A stretch of DNA of 43,234 nt, taken from a virus. The stretch covers positions 1 through 43,234 of IMG/VR virus record IMGVR_UViG_3300046168_000053; one strand, 5' to 3'. Shown piece by piece: positions 8,460 through 15,795 of the stretch; position 1 is the first letter of the stretch; each line of letters starts with the position of its first letter. Both the position numbers and the translations under genes were made by a program. A model generated the notes under the pieces. The model ran no database searches. It worked only from the letters and a program-made list of their open reading frames with translations, and was not told where the DNA came from.

Positions 8460-8796
8460 TTACTCTTGCATTTCGGCAAGGACGATATCCCACCAATCAC
8501 ACTTTAAATAAATAGGATCAACCGATCCGTTGGAGTTGCGGTCACTTGGGGTCTTTGAACCTATACCAGACTTGGCGATAGCATTGATGTTGGACATCAC
8601 TCCACTCACTTCCAGTAAAAGCCTCAAGCTTGTCCTCATTAAGAGACTTCTTAATTAGTCGGTAGCCCTTACTCTGAGCTACTCCCATATTCTTCATAAA
8701 TTCACGAGAAGTAAACCAACCATCTCCCTTTGGATACACACCTTGTAAATCCTTAATGTCTGAAAACCTTTCTGCCCAATTTACCCTTTGTGCCAT
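8460..8796 (-). CDS. Small conserved-looking protein, 111 aa, one-base frame break
   Basis: The start frame gives MAQRVNWAERFSDIKDLQG...VWYRFKDPK and a stop at 8542. One base off, the frame continues DPSDRNSNGSVDPIYLKCD and WWDIVLAEMQE to a stop at 8460. Dropping one C from the CCCC in GACCCCAAG gives FKDPSDRNSN and a 111-residue protein that fills the otherwise empty 105 bases before the scaffold gene. Features include a TSREFMKNMGVAQSKGYRLIKK segment that could be a winged-helix-like DNA-binding region. Function unknown. The gene overlaps the metallophosphoesterase gene by 16 bases. Confidence 0.55.
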
Positions 8797-9500
8797 AAAA
8801 ACCTCCCATCAAATCTGCGAACTGGAAATATTGCCCAACTCTTATTACTATAATAACCGTAAACCCACCCTGCCTCGTGTGCTAACCGATTGACCTTCGC
8901 ACGATTCCAGTCCATTGCCGTAGTTGCTAGGCATCCTGCTGACACTCCAGTGCAACCTCCAAATTTTGGAACTGATGCAAATTGCATGGAGTGAATATGC
9001 CCATGAACTACTGCACCTCCCTGCTTCCCAAAAGTTTCAGCGTGTCTTTTGGTTGCCGTTACACCGTGATAAAAACCGTGAACGAAATTTATTTTACCCA
9101 AACTTAACACACCCTTATCGACATCATATGGGTACATTTTACACTTCAGTGATCGACAGGTTTTTTCAATATCTTTGATACCCATTTTTGCAGTATCACG
9201 AATCAAGCCAATGGAATGTTTGTGTGCCGTTTGCCATAGTCTATCGTCATGGTTTCCGAGCAAGAAATGGTGTGGCTTCCATTCTTTCAAAAAATCCATT
9301 CCCGCTTGCACATCTGCCTCCATCGATGCGTTCCGTTCTGCGGGATCAGCATTTCTCATTAGTGGTGAAAAATCAAAAAGGTCTCCACCAAATATCCTTA
9401 CATCTGGATTAAATTCTTTTGTAAATTTTAATAATTCTGCCGTTGCTTCATAATCTTGTTTGTCCCCATGTAAGTCCGAGCAAAATATAAATGATTTCAT
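8781..9500 (-). CDS. Calcineurin-like metallophosphoesterase, 239 aa
   Basis: All metal-binding motifs of the family are in order: D9-x-H11 (CSDLHGD), GGDLFD at 38-43, GNHDDR at 82-87, a HGFYHG His near residue 140 and HGHIH near 168. Such enzymes use two metal ions to hydrolyse phosphodiesters or phosphomonoesters. Phage examples include DNA exonucleases and 2',3'-cyclic phosphodiesterases. It sits among the portal and scaffold genes, where a DNA-processing or nucleotide-scavenging function would be equally possible. The substrate cannot be predicted. The start overlaps the stop of the preceding 52-residue gene. Confidence 0.8.
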   Translation of the reverse strand: MKSFIFCSDLHGDKQDYEATAELLKFTKEFNPDVRIFGGDLFDFSPLMRNADPAERNASMEADVQAGMDFLKEWKPHHFLLGNHDDRLWQTAHKHSIGLIRDTAKMGIKDIEKTCRSLKCKMYPYDVDKGVLSLGKINFVHGFYHGVTATKRHAETFGKQGGAVVHGHIHSMQFASVPKFGGCTGVSAGCLATTAMDWNRAKVNRLAHEAGWVYGYYSNKSWAIFPVRRFDGRFLWHKG

Positions 9501-9658
9501 TATTCATCCTCTAGTTCAATTACTGACAAATTAGCGATTAACTCAAATTTCAAAGTGTCCAAAACTCCGCAGACTTGACGAACCGTAAAGCCTTTTTCAA
9601 TTTGCTCTTCGCATTTTTGGTTTAAGAGTTCTTGGAACTCGTCCTCCCAGTCTTCCAT
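9500..9658 (-). CDS. Small acidic protein, 52 aa
   Basis: Short frame with start and stop both overlapping neighbours (TAATG at 9656-9660, and its stop at 9500-9502 overlapping the ATG of the phosphoesterase gene). It starts MEDWEDEFQELLNQKCEEQI and is helical and acidic. The tight fit on both sides is the main support for it being a gene. Function unknown. Confidence 0.6.
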   Translation of the reverse strand: MEDWEDEFQELLNQKCEEQIEKGFTVRQVCGVLDTLKFELIANLSVIELEDE

Positions 9659-9933
9659 TATTTCAGATCGAAGTTTTTATATTCTTCAATTTTTGATTTT
9701 AAAGTGCTAATGGCATCAACTCGACCAGATGCGTGAGCAAGCTCAGTTGGACTTAGCTTAGAGTCACTAACATCAGAAACCGCACTCAATAAATGTGAAT
9801 CAATTAGAGTATCAAATGCTTGCCAAATTTTATCAGAACCAAATCCTTTAAAAACTTTTGCGACCTCCTCGTGTCCCATTGGTTGAGGATATTTTACTAA
9901 CTTAACTTCGCGTTTAAACAGTCTAGTAAGCAT
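9658..9933 (-). CDS. Portal-linked helical protein, 91 aa
   Basis: Overlaps the end of the portal gene by 11 bases. It is a helical protein ending SPTELAHASGRVDAISTLKSKIEEY, a pattern I have seen in small proteins encoded right after portal genes of podoviruses. No catalytic motif is visible. It may be a head-assembly accessory factor; this is inferred from position. Confidence 0.55.
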   Translation of the reverse strand: MLTRLFKREVKLVKYPQPMGHEEVAKVFKGFGSDKIWQAFDTLIDSHLLSAVSDVSDSKLSPTELAHASGRVDAISTLKSKIEEYKNFDLK

Positions 9934-12055
9934 TTTGATTTTCCCCCATTACTGGTTTTACTCCTACTCTTCCAATCTGTGCATTCTCCTGCTGAGAAAT
10001 TCCAAACTGTAAGTATTTCATCCGATTATCTGCCAACTGTTTGACCAGTGGTTTCTCTGCCATTTTTTCCTGCAATTCTTGTGAAGTTTGGAATATTTGT
10101 TGTGCCACTTGTGATCGCAGTTCAAAATTCACACCTTCCTTTGGTGGTGGTTCAATTTCGTTCATTATTCTCACCCATGACAATTGCTCGTCCTCAATTT
10201 CTTTTTGTGAGGCACTTTGCTTATCCATGACCACTTGTTTCGCAAGCATTGGATCAATTGATTCTGCAATGATTTCAAGTAGCTTGGAACGGTCTAATGC
10301 ACCAGTCACATCGAACTGGGTAAGCTTAGTTACCGCATCTAATTTTTTCTCCATGAACTCTTGATTAAGCACATCAACTGAGAACCTTAACGAGAGGTCA
10401 TATCGTCCTGCAATGTCATCCTGCTGAACCGCAATTTCCTCAACTGCACCACCAGTTAATCGTGCTACAAATTCTGGAGGCAGATACTGTTGGCAAAGAC
10501 TCAAAGCTTGCGATAAAGCCTCTCTCCAAGAGTCCAACCAACGGTTCACCATGTACTGTTGGTAAAGTTGTTTTGCTTCTGGTTTTTCTGGATTTCCGAA
10601 ATACCTTTCAGCATCCATAACCGTGGCATTTTCTGCCTCAATACTACCCTGTGATGGCACTGGTGGTTGCAACCACTGGATGTCATCTGGGCGGGTAATT
10701 GTCATCTGCGAAGCAGGGGCAACTAATAAATTCAATCCCCCTCTTCTCGCATTAACTAGTAGTGGCGGTATGACACTAATCTGACTTGCATCTAGTCTTA
10801 AATCTCGCTGAGTTTTTGTTTCATATTGATTTGTTTGAACTAACTCTGGGATGCCCCGCGAATCAAAAATTGATCGAGATAATCTTTCGCGAGAAAATAA
10901 AACAAATGGCATTTGGTTGTGACCATATTCTAACATCTGGTGCTTTCCATATTTGTCCTGCACATGAGAAGAAAAAGCAGTACACCAAATTGCGGGGACA
11001 TTTGTATCTTCGTCATAGTGCCTTTGATATGCGTAGAAAATTTCATACAGACCATCAAAGTCACCTTCAACTCCCTTACCTAGAACATTAACTCCCACTT
11101 GTATTGGATTCCTAAAATCGTATTCCGCAACTCCAGAAACACCCTCCGCTTTTTCTAGTACTGACTCAACGAAATCCTCATTGAAATCCTCAGTAATAAT
11201 TTTCTCACGAAGTTCAGTTTCACTCAACCACTCTCTTCGCATAATAACACGAGCACGATCAAGTTCTGTGCAATTCGCATCAACAAAAATATCATCGTAT
11301 AGCTTATGTGCTACAAATCTTGGGCGATTTTCATGTTGAGTTGGAGATGGTAATTTTGTTTCTCCAGTTTCTCGAAATTCTTTTAATCCCTTTTTTAAAA
11401 CTTTTTCTTTTACTCCAGTAAACACTTGGCTCAATAAAGCAATGCCCTGTTCTTCCATGTCTGGGTCTTGCAAAACTTGGATTATTTCCTGCACCGCAGT
11501 TTCATCTCCACCCATTTCCTGCACCATCATTATGACATCTTGAACAGAAAATCTTTTCATTCGCATGACAACTTCCTGTTGCCAATAAACTCCCAAAATT
11601 CCAATTGCGGGTGAACCAGAAAAAACTTCCTGTGCTAAAAGTTCAACCTCCCTGCGGAGTTCTGGTAGCATTCTTTGTTCTAAAAAATAAGACAGTGCAT
11701 CTCGCCAATACGAAGCTTTTTTGTTATCACTAGTCTCCACTCCAGTAACATTCATATTGGATCGAAAAAAGGCTTCCGTAACCATATGAATATGCTCATT
11801 GATCAGACGGTCTGCTAATCTAATTTGAGTATCGGAGGCATTCTCCCAAGGTGTAGGACGATGCCCTAAATGCTCTTCGTGCTTCCTGCCATCATCACTT
11901 TGACCGTCCCATCGACAATACCGCACATCATCAAAGTCATCTCTCCTGCGGGAATTTCTACCCGCATCTTCCAGAATATCGGTAAGCTCAGATTGCAATA
12001 AATCTAAATCTGGCTCATTCGACATACGATTTTTATCTTTATCGTATGTATTCAC
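9923..12055 (-). CDS. Portal protein, 710 aa
   Basis: Forms the dodecameric ring through which DNA is packaged and ejected. The N-terminus carries DDVRYCRWDGQSDDGRKHEE and PTPWENASDTQIRLADRLIN segments, characteristic of long podovirus portals (WDGQ, PWxxASDxR). The long helical C-terminal third, rich in Gln and Glu (LFQTSQELQEK type), fits a barrel extension. 710 residues is normal for podovirus portals. I start at GTG 12055, which overlaps the TGA of the HTH gene (GTGA). An in-frame ATG ten codons downstream (MSNEPDLD) is an alternative. Confidence 0.85.
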   Translation of the reverse strand: MNTYDKDKNRMSNEPDLDLLQSELTDILEDAGRNSRRRDDFDDVRYCRWDGQSDDGRKHEEHLGHRPTPWENASDTQIRLADRLINEHIHMVTEAFFRSNMNVTGVETSDNKKASYWRDALSYFLEQRMLPELRREVELLAQEVFSGSPAIGILGVYWQQEVVMRMKRFSVQDVIMMVQEMGGDETAVQEIIQVLQDPDMEEQGIALLSQVFTGVKEKVLKKGLKEFRETGETKLPSPTQHENRPRFVAHKLYDDIFVDANCTELDRARVIMRREWLSETELREKIITEDFNEDFVESVLEKAEGVSGVAEYDFRNPIQVGVNVLGKGVEGDFDGLYEIFYAYQRHYDEDTNVPAIWCTAFSSHVQDKYGKHQMLEYGHNQMPFVLFSRERLSRSIFDSRGIPELVQTNQYETKTQRDLRLDASQISVIPPLLVNARRGGLNLLVAPASQMTITRPDDIQWLQPPVPSQGSIEAENATVMDAERYFGNPEKPEAKQLYQQYMVNRWLDSWREALSQALSLCQQYLPPEFVARLTGGAVEEIAVQQDDIAGRYDLSLRFSVDVLNQEFMEKKLDAVTKLTQFDVTGALDRSKLLEIIAESIDPMLAKQVVMDKQSASQKEIEDEQLSWVRIMNEIEPPPKEGVNFELRSQVAQQIFQTSQELQEKMAEKPLVKQLADNRMKYLQFGISQQENAQIGRVGVKPVMGENQNAY

Positions 12056-12249
12056 GATGTGACAACCTGCCCTTCCAGAATCTTTTCTATATCCTTACGA
12101 ACAAAAAATGCTCTAGCACCTTTGCGTAAATAGCGAGGTATTAAAACCCCCTCCTTGACCCATGCAGTCATTTCGTGATCGGCTAAACCCAACCACTCCA
12201 TGACCTCTCCTCGCCTCAATAAGGCTTTCTTTGATGTATCTCCTGCCAT
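12052..12249 (-). CDS. Small winged-helix/MerR-like DNA-binding protein, 65 aa
   Basis: The sequence LLRRGEVMEWLGLADHEMTAWVKEG followed by LIPRYLRKGARAFFVRKDIEKIL has the layout of the HTH_17/excisionase-like family: helix-turn-helix, then a wing with R-x-F/Y-R before a final helix. Such proteins act as excisionases, activators or small-terminase-like DNA binders. It sits directly before the portal gene with overlapping stop/start, an unusual place for an excisionase, so a packaging or regulatory role is also possible. Confidence 0.6.
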   Translation of the reverse strand: MAGDTSKKALLRRGEVMEWLGLADHEMTAWVKEGVLIPRYLRKGARAFFVRKDIEKILEGQVVTS

Positions 12250-12285
12250 TCCCCTACGCGAGTAGGAGAAGAGAAGATGGTCAAA

Positions 12286-12495
12286 TTATTTCTGCGATTT
12301 AGCCTTGACAACCATCATGTCAATGGTTCTGCCTACCCCTTCTGGTTGGGATAATAACCAGTGCTTGGTCTCTTGTGCAATCGTTGTGGTGAGTTGAGTT
12401 CTTTTTAGTGATGGTATCATTTTTGGTCTACCAGATTGATTGGGTCGTTTTCCACCCCACCTACCCTCATCCTTTAAATTATCTTTTTCGCTCAT
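12286..12495 (-). CDS. Possible ribbon-helix-helix protein, 69 aa
   Basis: A basic, Gly/Pro-rich N-terminus (RWGGKRPNQSGRPKM) precedes QLTTTIAQETKHWLL, which could be a ribbon followed by a helix as in Arc/MetJ-type regulators, then GVGRTIDMMVVKAK as second helix. A DNA-binding role is plausible. It overlaps the next upstream gene by 17 bases and is the last small gene before the HTH/portal pair. Confidence 0.5.
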   Translation of the reverse strand: MSEKDNLKDEGRWGGKRPNQSGRPKMIPSLKRTQLTTTIAQETKHWLLSQPEGVGRTIDMMVVKAKSQK

Positions 12496-12694
12496 TGGAA
12501 ATAATCTTGGTTTTAATTATTGGATTAGGCAAGCTACAAATCACTTTTGTATTAGAATTTATGTATATTAATTTTCCTTCCATTGCGTGATCGACTAGTG
12601 CATCTTCGGTTTGCTCGCCAGATGCCGATATGGGCAACCCTAGTATGTCCAGAAATCTACAAGCGACCTCTTCTATTAAATCATTTTTATTCAT
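12479..12694 (-). CDS. Small protein of unknown function, 71 aa
   Basis: MNKNDLIEEVACRFLDILGLPIS..., a helical N-terminus followed by a strand-rich C-terminus. The start overlaps the stop of the previous gene in an ATGA arrangement, which supports translation. The region around its start holds one of the GTTTAAAC sites (12696-12703). No family recognised. Confidence 0.5.
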   Translation of the reverse strand: MNKNDLIEEVACRFLDILGLPISASGEQTEDALVDHAMEGKLIYINSNTKVICSLPNPIIKTKIISNERKR

Positions 12695-12873
12695 CGTTTA
12701 AACGACTCCTTGAGTAAGTCTGATTCTACTTTAAGTCGAATTATTAATTCAATTAAAGAATTAACTTCTGGTTTAACTTCTGGCTTGAGCTTTGCGTTAA
12801 TTTCTTTTTCCGCTTGTCTGCGGTACTCGTTATAATTTTCTTCGTCCCTAGGACTGTGTTTTGTCTCTATCAT
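12691..12873 (-). CDS. Small coiled-coil protein, 60 aa
   Basis: I start at the ATG at 12871-12873 (MIETKHSPRDEEN), which overlaps the TGA of the 27-residue membrane peptide gene (ATGA). The product is highly charged and helical, with heptad-like Leu/Ile (LIELIIRLKVESDLLKESF). Function unknown. Confidence 0.5.
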   Translation of the reverse strand: MIETKHSPRDEENYNEYRRQAEKEINAKLKPEVKPEVNSLIELIIRLKVESDLLKESFKR

Positions 12874-12953
12874 AATAATTCTGAGCGAACACACCAGAGG
12901 AGAAAAACTACCTCTGATGCGAACGCAATTGCTAGGATTGTGTCTGGGTTCAT
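12870..12953 (-). CDS. 27-residue single-span membrane peptide
   Basis: MNPDTILAIAFASEVVFLLW and seven more residues form one transmembrane helix. The frame begins just after the stop of the SprT-like gene and its TGA overlaps the ATG of the next gene. This tight packing on both sides supports a real small gene. A second 27-residue membrane peptide is at 20704-20787. Function unknown. Confidence 0.5.
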   Translation of the reverse strand: MNPDTILAIAFASEVVFLLWCVRSELL

Positions 12954-12954
12954 A

Positions 12955-13545
12955 TTAATTGATGGTTAGTTCTGTTGATCCGCATGACCAACATTGAAAA
13001 TGTTCGTGATCGATTTCCTCGATAACTTTACGAGAGGCACGAACCTTAAATCCGCACTCACATTCGATTTTAATTTGACGAGTGGTTTGCTTTTTATGAC
13101 CACTGGAAATGTCGATTTTCTTGTGAGGATAGTCACCGTATCGTTTTACATACTTTGCAAGTAAATCGTAGAGTGGAGTACCCTCTACTGCCGTACACTG
13201 TGTAGGTTTGCCCTCAAGTCCGACTGCACGAGCAATATCAGTAAAGGCTTTACCATGACCACTCTCACAATTGTCAATCGCATGACACAATTCGTGAACC
13301 AATATGCCAAGCACTTCGATTGAATTATCAACTGTTGGACTAACGAAAACCTCGTTTACTCCTGCGGTTGAGCATGAGCGAGAGTAGCACTCACCAAGTC
13401 TGCGTTTGCGTTGAGTAAATGCACCCTTACTTGGAAGCGAGGATGAAACTCTAACATCCGCAGGAACGGTTTGACCGTTTTTCGTGAATAATGATTTGGA
13501 CAACCTTTCTGTTGCCTTGCGTAAATATGTTTCTCTGTCGTTCAT
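12955..13545 (-). CDS. SprT-like zinc metalloprotein, 196 aa
   Basis: Contains HELCH (residues 84-88), the zinc/catalytic motif of zincins, with a further His in ESGHGKAF as third ligand. These are the SprT/Spartan core features. The C-terminus holds a zinc ribbon (ECECGF ... CWSCG). Cellular relatives cleave DNA-protein crosslinks; phage versions are common but their targets are unknown. I chose the ATG at 13543-13545 (MNDRETYLRK) because it follows the TTATTGTCTTAATTATG module shared with other gene starts. There is no Shine-Dalgarno sequence at this start. Confidence 0.8.
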   Translation of the reverse strand: MNDRETYLRKATERLSKSLFTKNGQTVPADVRVSSSLPSKGAFTQRKRRLGECYSRSCSTAGVNEVFVSPTVDNSIEVLGILVHELCHAIDNCESGHGKAFTDIARAVGLEGKPTQCTAVEGTPLYDLLAKYVKRYGDYPHKKIDISSGHKKQTTRQIKIECECGFKVRASRKVIEEIDHEHFQCWSCGSTELTIN

Positions 13546-13600
13546 AATTAAGACAATAATATTAATTATTATATAATGCAAGAAGTTCTTGTGTCATAAA
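13543..13600 (-). promoter_or_regulatory. Two-part upstream module, copy 1
   Basis: Read on the minus strand: TTTATGACAC at 13600-13591, CTTGCATTAT at 13582-13573, then TATTGTCTTAATTATG ending in the start codon of the SprT-like gene at 13543. The first box contains the stop codon of the gene before it. The same boxes recur in order at three other places (15002-15059, 15793-15962, 26815-26883). Probably a promoter or translation signal. Confidence 0.55.
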
Positions 13601-13836
13601 GTTGCAATGTCTTTCATGCCTCTAATTTTCGATAGGTATTTGATTTGTATCACCAAATCTCCGCTAAGAATATTAATTGCCTCCAATTGTTTTAGGGTAT
13701 CACCCTTTCCAGATTGGCATTTGTTTGCCAATTTCTGGATGGTCTTTTTGGCTTTAAATATTCGTTCTCTGGTCTCGGAAAATTCTTCATCACCTTTCCA
13801 TTCCCAGAGTGCCTTTGCGTTTTCTTTATTCATCAT
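13594..13836 (-). CDS. Small helical protein, 80 aa
   Basis: MMNKENAKALWEWKGDEEF..., strongly charged and helical (ETRERIFKAKKTIQKLANK). Two adjacent ATGs are possible starts. It ends inside the conserved TTTATGACAC box, so its stop is part of the regulatory module of the SprT-like gene. No family recognised. Confidence 0.55.
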   Translation of the reverse strand: MMNKENAKALWEWKGDEEFSETRERIFKAKKTIQKLANKCQSGKGDTLKQLEAINILSGDLVIQIKYLSKIRGMKDIATL

Positions 13837-14071
13837 CAGTCAAAGTTTCCCTTAGTTCGTCCCAGTTAATTTCTTTTAAATCTATAAGGTCATTGAAGAA
13901 CTTGTGTGCAGTAGTAAATTCAGATGGACGATCACCTAGACTCATTTGTGCATCCTCTAATTCTTCTTTTATCCAATCAAGGTCATCTGGTTTTGGTTCG
14001 TACCAAGCAACGATTAACCAAGTGGCACGGTTTGTCCAACCATTGTATTTTGTATTTTCACTCATATTCAT
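13826..14071 (-). CDS. DUF7249-like small protein, 81 aa
   Basis: Contains YNGWTNRATWLIVAWYE near the N-terminus, close to the YNGWxNRxTWxVxLW signature that I associate with a small phage protein family of unknown function. I start at the ATG that overlaps the upstream stop (TAATG at 14069-14073); a second ATG two codons later is possible. The rest is acidic and helical. It overlaps the next gene by 11 bases. Confidence 0.65.
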   Translation of the reverse strand: MNMSENTKYNGWTNRATWLIVAWYEPKPDDLDWIKEELEDAQMSLGDRPSEFTTAHKFFNDLIDLKEINWDELRETLTDDE

Positions 14072-14286
14072 TACCAATAATGGGAAATAAAGTCGGCAAG
14101 GTTAGCTACATAAAAACCACCACCCATTTCACCAGTAACTGGGTTTGGCTCATTGTCTTCAAGTTGAATAAAAATGCTCAGTTCATAATCTTCTCTACCA
14201 CTCTCTCGTACTATGTGAGAAACAAAAGGTAGTGCCTCTATATTTTTCCATGACCGTGGTTTTTTTCCATATATATTTTCACTCAT
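14071..14286 (-). CDS. Small protein of unknown function, 71 aa
   Basis: MSENIYGKKPRSWKNIEALPF..., mixed alpha/beta with an acidic middle (FIQLEDNEPNPVTGEMGGG). Its first residues (MSEN) match those of the next gene (MSENTKYNGW), perhaps a trace of local duplication of start regions. No family recognised. Confidence 0.5.
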   Translation of the reverse strand: MSENIYGKKPRSWKNIEALPFVSHIVRESGREDYELSIFIQLEDNEPNPVTGEMGGGFYVANLADFISHYW

Positions 14287-14288
14287 AT

Positions 14289-14411
14289 TTAATTCCTAGA
14301 CTTTAGAGATGTATTGACATTTAAGAATATTTTCTTGAATGCCCAAAAGAGTATTAAATCTTTTTTACGAGGTGTCTTACACCGTGATTTGGTTTGTTGT
14401 TGGTAACTCAT
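14289..14411 (-). CDS. Small basic protein, 40 aa
   Basis: The ATG at 14409-14411 lies one base after the stop of the preceding gene, giving MSYQQQTKSRCKTPRKKDLI and a hydrophobic stretch ILFWAFKKIFLNV. A longer frame that starts farther upstream overlaps the preceding gene and is not preferred. Very basic N-terminus and amphipathic C-terminus suggest nucleic-acid or membrane binding. Weak evidence beyond tight packing. Confidence 0.4.
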   Translation of the reverse strand: MSYQQQTKSRCKTPRKKDLILFWAFKKIFLNVNTSLKSRN

Positions 14412-14412
14412 T

Positions 14413-14658
14413 TTAGTTCCACTTTGCCTTTCCTTGCAGGATGATGGCATTGCCAAGAATCCTCTGATTCGCAACTATTGTTGCCATTCCGTTAATATCG
14501 AGACCTTTTAGCAAAAATTCCTCATCGACCAACATCTGATCACCATCAGAAAGATCAATTAGCTCAATTGATCCACCGATCATTTTTTGAGCTTGCTCTA
14601 GACTAGGTTTTTTTTCTGCAAATACCCAAACACTGGGTTCTTCTACTACTTTATTCAT
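14413..14658 (-). CDS. Small protein of unknown function, 81 aa
   Basis: MNKVVEEPSVWVFAEKKPSLEQAQKMIGGSIELIDLSDGDQMLVDEEFLLKG, cut here for length, has an alpha/beta character. It ends NAIILQGKAKWN. The pattern VELIDLxDGxxMLVDEExLLKG-LxIN is known from small phage proteins that follow a DUF3846-type plan (IxGYIExVxLxDGxxLxxNEEG). That match is tentative. Function unknown. Confidence 0.55.
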   Translation of the reverse strand: MNKVVEEPSVWVFAEKKPSLEQAQKMIGGSIELIDLSDGDQMLVDEEFLLKGLDINGMATIVANQRILGNAIILQGKAKWN

Positions 14659-14660
14659 AA

Positions 14661-14930
14661 TTATTGTTCCTGTATTTTTTCAATTACTGTCTCTGCTAAA
14701 TTTTTAATACTGATTATTTGCCTTTGCAGTTCCCCTTGAGAAGTTCTGCTATCCTTCCTAGCAGACTCACCTCTTACAAAATGATTTCTTGCGTGAAAAC
14801 TTTCGTGAGGAAAGTGATCCACTACTGCATCAAGTTTTTCATAAAATGTGTGCCACTGAGTTAAAAGAGATTCTTTAGAATTTCCAGTAAGGTTAACGGT
14901 AGGTGTGATTGTATCTGGGTTAATGCTCAT
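14661..14930 (-). CDS. Small protein of unknown function, 89 aa
   Basis: I start at the ATG at 14928-14930 (MSINPDTITPTVNLTG); the upstream part of the frame overlaps a separate 22-residue gene. The sequence then reads LLTQWHTFYEKLDAVVDHFPHESFHARNHFVRG. DTITPTVNLTGNS and its Trp/His-rich helix resemble many small phage proteins of unknown role. The region upstream of the start is covered by the 22-residue gene. Confidence 0.55.
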   Translation of the reverse strand: MSINPDTITPTVNLTGNSKESLLTQWHTFYEKLDAVVDHFPHESFHARNHFVRGESARKDSRTSQGELQRQIISIKNLAETVIEKIQEQ

Positions 14931-14935
14931 AATTT

Positions 14936-15004
14936 TTAGTTGATGTAGTCTGCAATGCAATCTGCGAGAGTGTCGTGGTAAGATGATGTGCGGTTCTTGA
15001 TCAT
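14936..15004 (-). CDS. 22-residue peptide gene after a regulatory module
   Basis: ATG at 15002-15004 follows the conserved TTATTGTATTAAACATG version of the upstream module and opens a 22-residue frame (MIKNRTSSYHDTLADCIADY plus IN). It may be a leader peptide controlling the gene at 14930, or simply a small gene. Support is the module and the spacing. Confidence 0.4.
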   Translation of the reverse strand: MIKNRTSSYHDTLADCIADYIN

Positions 15005-15059
15005 GTTTAATACAATAAATTTATTTATTTGAAATAGCAAGTGGTAGTTGTGTCATAAA
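15002..15059 (-). promoter_or_regulatory. Two-part upstream module, copy 2
   Basis: Minus strand: TTTATGACAC at 15059-15050 (again containing the stop of the gene before), CTTGCTATTT at 15041-15032, then TTATTGTATTAAACATG ending at the start of the 22-residue frame. This is the most diverged of the four copies but keeps the order and distance seen in copy 1. Confidence 0.5.
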
Positions 15060-15364
15060 CTTATTTTCTCCATTATTTTCTCAAACGATAAACCATCGTT
15101 TTCATGCGGTTGGATTTTAGACTCCCACTTGGAAAGAAATTTTTCTAACTGTCTCTTGTCTTTAACAAAGTCTTTATAGTCTCCGTCACTTGGGTCAGTC
15201 ACTGACACTGAATCATTCGCCCAATAGAGGTGATACTTTGCCTCATCAATGAGGTATTTATCACCATAATGCTTGTCTGCATTTTCCTCCGATATGCGAT
15301 CCACATTATTAAACTGATGTTCCAGTTCTGAAACTTTGTAGGCATCTTTTATTATTTCTCTCAT
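15053..15364 (-). CDS. Small protein of unknown function, 103 aa
   Basis: MREIIKDAYKVSELEHQFNN..., charged and helical, with a KYHLYWANDSVSVTDPSDGDYKDF stretch cut here at key residues. It ends EKIMEKISL with the stop inside the TTTATGACAC box. No Shine-Dalgarno sequence is evident. No family recognised. Confidence 0.55.
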   Translation of the reverse strand: MREIIKDAYKVSELEHQFNNVDRISEENADKHYGDKYLIDEAKYHLYWANDSVSVTDPSDGDYKDFVKDKRQLEKFLSKWESKIQPHENDGLSFEKIMEKISL

Positions 15365-15366
15365 AA

Positions 15367-15564
15367 TTATTTTTCGATTAATTTAAAAGTCTCTCTAAGT
15401 TCTACTATCTGATCTTTAATTTCTTGAATAGTTAGTGGTGATTGTATTCCACTTTGCTTTATTACAGATAATGCAATTCCAAGTATGATAACTGAATTTT
15501 CTGCAACCTCTTTGCGTGTTAATTTTTTGCTTTCGACTGTTTGCTTAAATGTTAATGTGTCCAT
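15367..15564 (-). CDS. Small helical protein, 65 aa
   Basis: MDTLTFKQTVESKKLTRKEV..., with a hydrophobic helix VIILGIALSVIKQSG (residues 25-39) that could be membrane-associated. A good AGGAG ribosome site lies upstream (AGATAGGAGAAACTAATC before the ATG). Function unknown. Confidence 0.55.
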   Translation of the reverse strand: MDTLTFKQTVESKKLTRKEVAENSVIILGIALSVIKQSGIQSPLTIQEIKDQIVELRETFKLIEK

Positions 15565-15576
15565 GATTAGTTTCTC

Positions 15577-15795
15577 CTATCTGTTAAATGTTCCGACCCA
15601 TCTAGCTTTTGCTTGTTTGGCGATAATCATTGCCAGTGATGTACGAGATGGAAAACCTTCATCCATTAAGACATCTCGTGCAGTCCACATTACTTCATTA
15701 ATTGGAGATTTTGAGGTTAGGTTAAACTCAAAGTGCTTCAGCACAAGCTCAACGACATTATCGATTTCAGATTGATTTAAGAATTTGTTGCTCAT
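15577..15795 (-). CDS. First gene of the terminase-portal small-gene cassette, 72 aa
   Basis: MSNKFLNQSEIDNVVELVLK..., helical, ending ARWVGTFNR. It starts at the ATG of upstream module copy 3 and follows the 260-base hairpin-rich intergenic region after the large terminase gene, so it is likely the first gene of a transcript. No family recognised. Confidence 0.55.
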   Translation of the reverse strand: MSNKFLNQSEIDNVVELVLKHFEFNLTSKSPINEVMWTARDVLMDEGFPSRTSLAMIIAKQAKARWVGTFNR

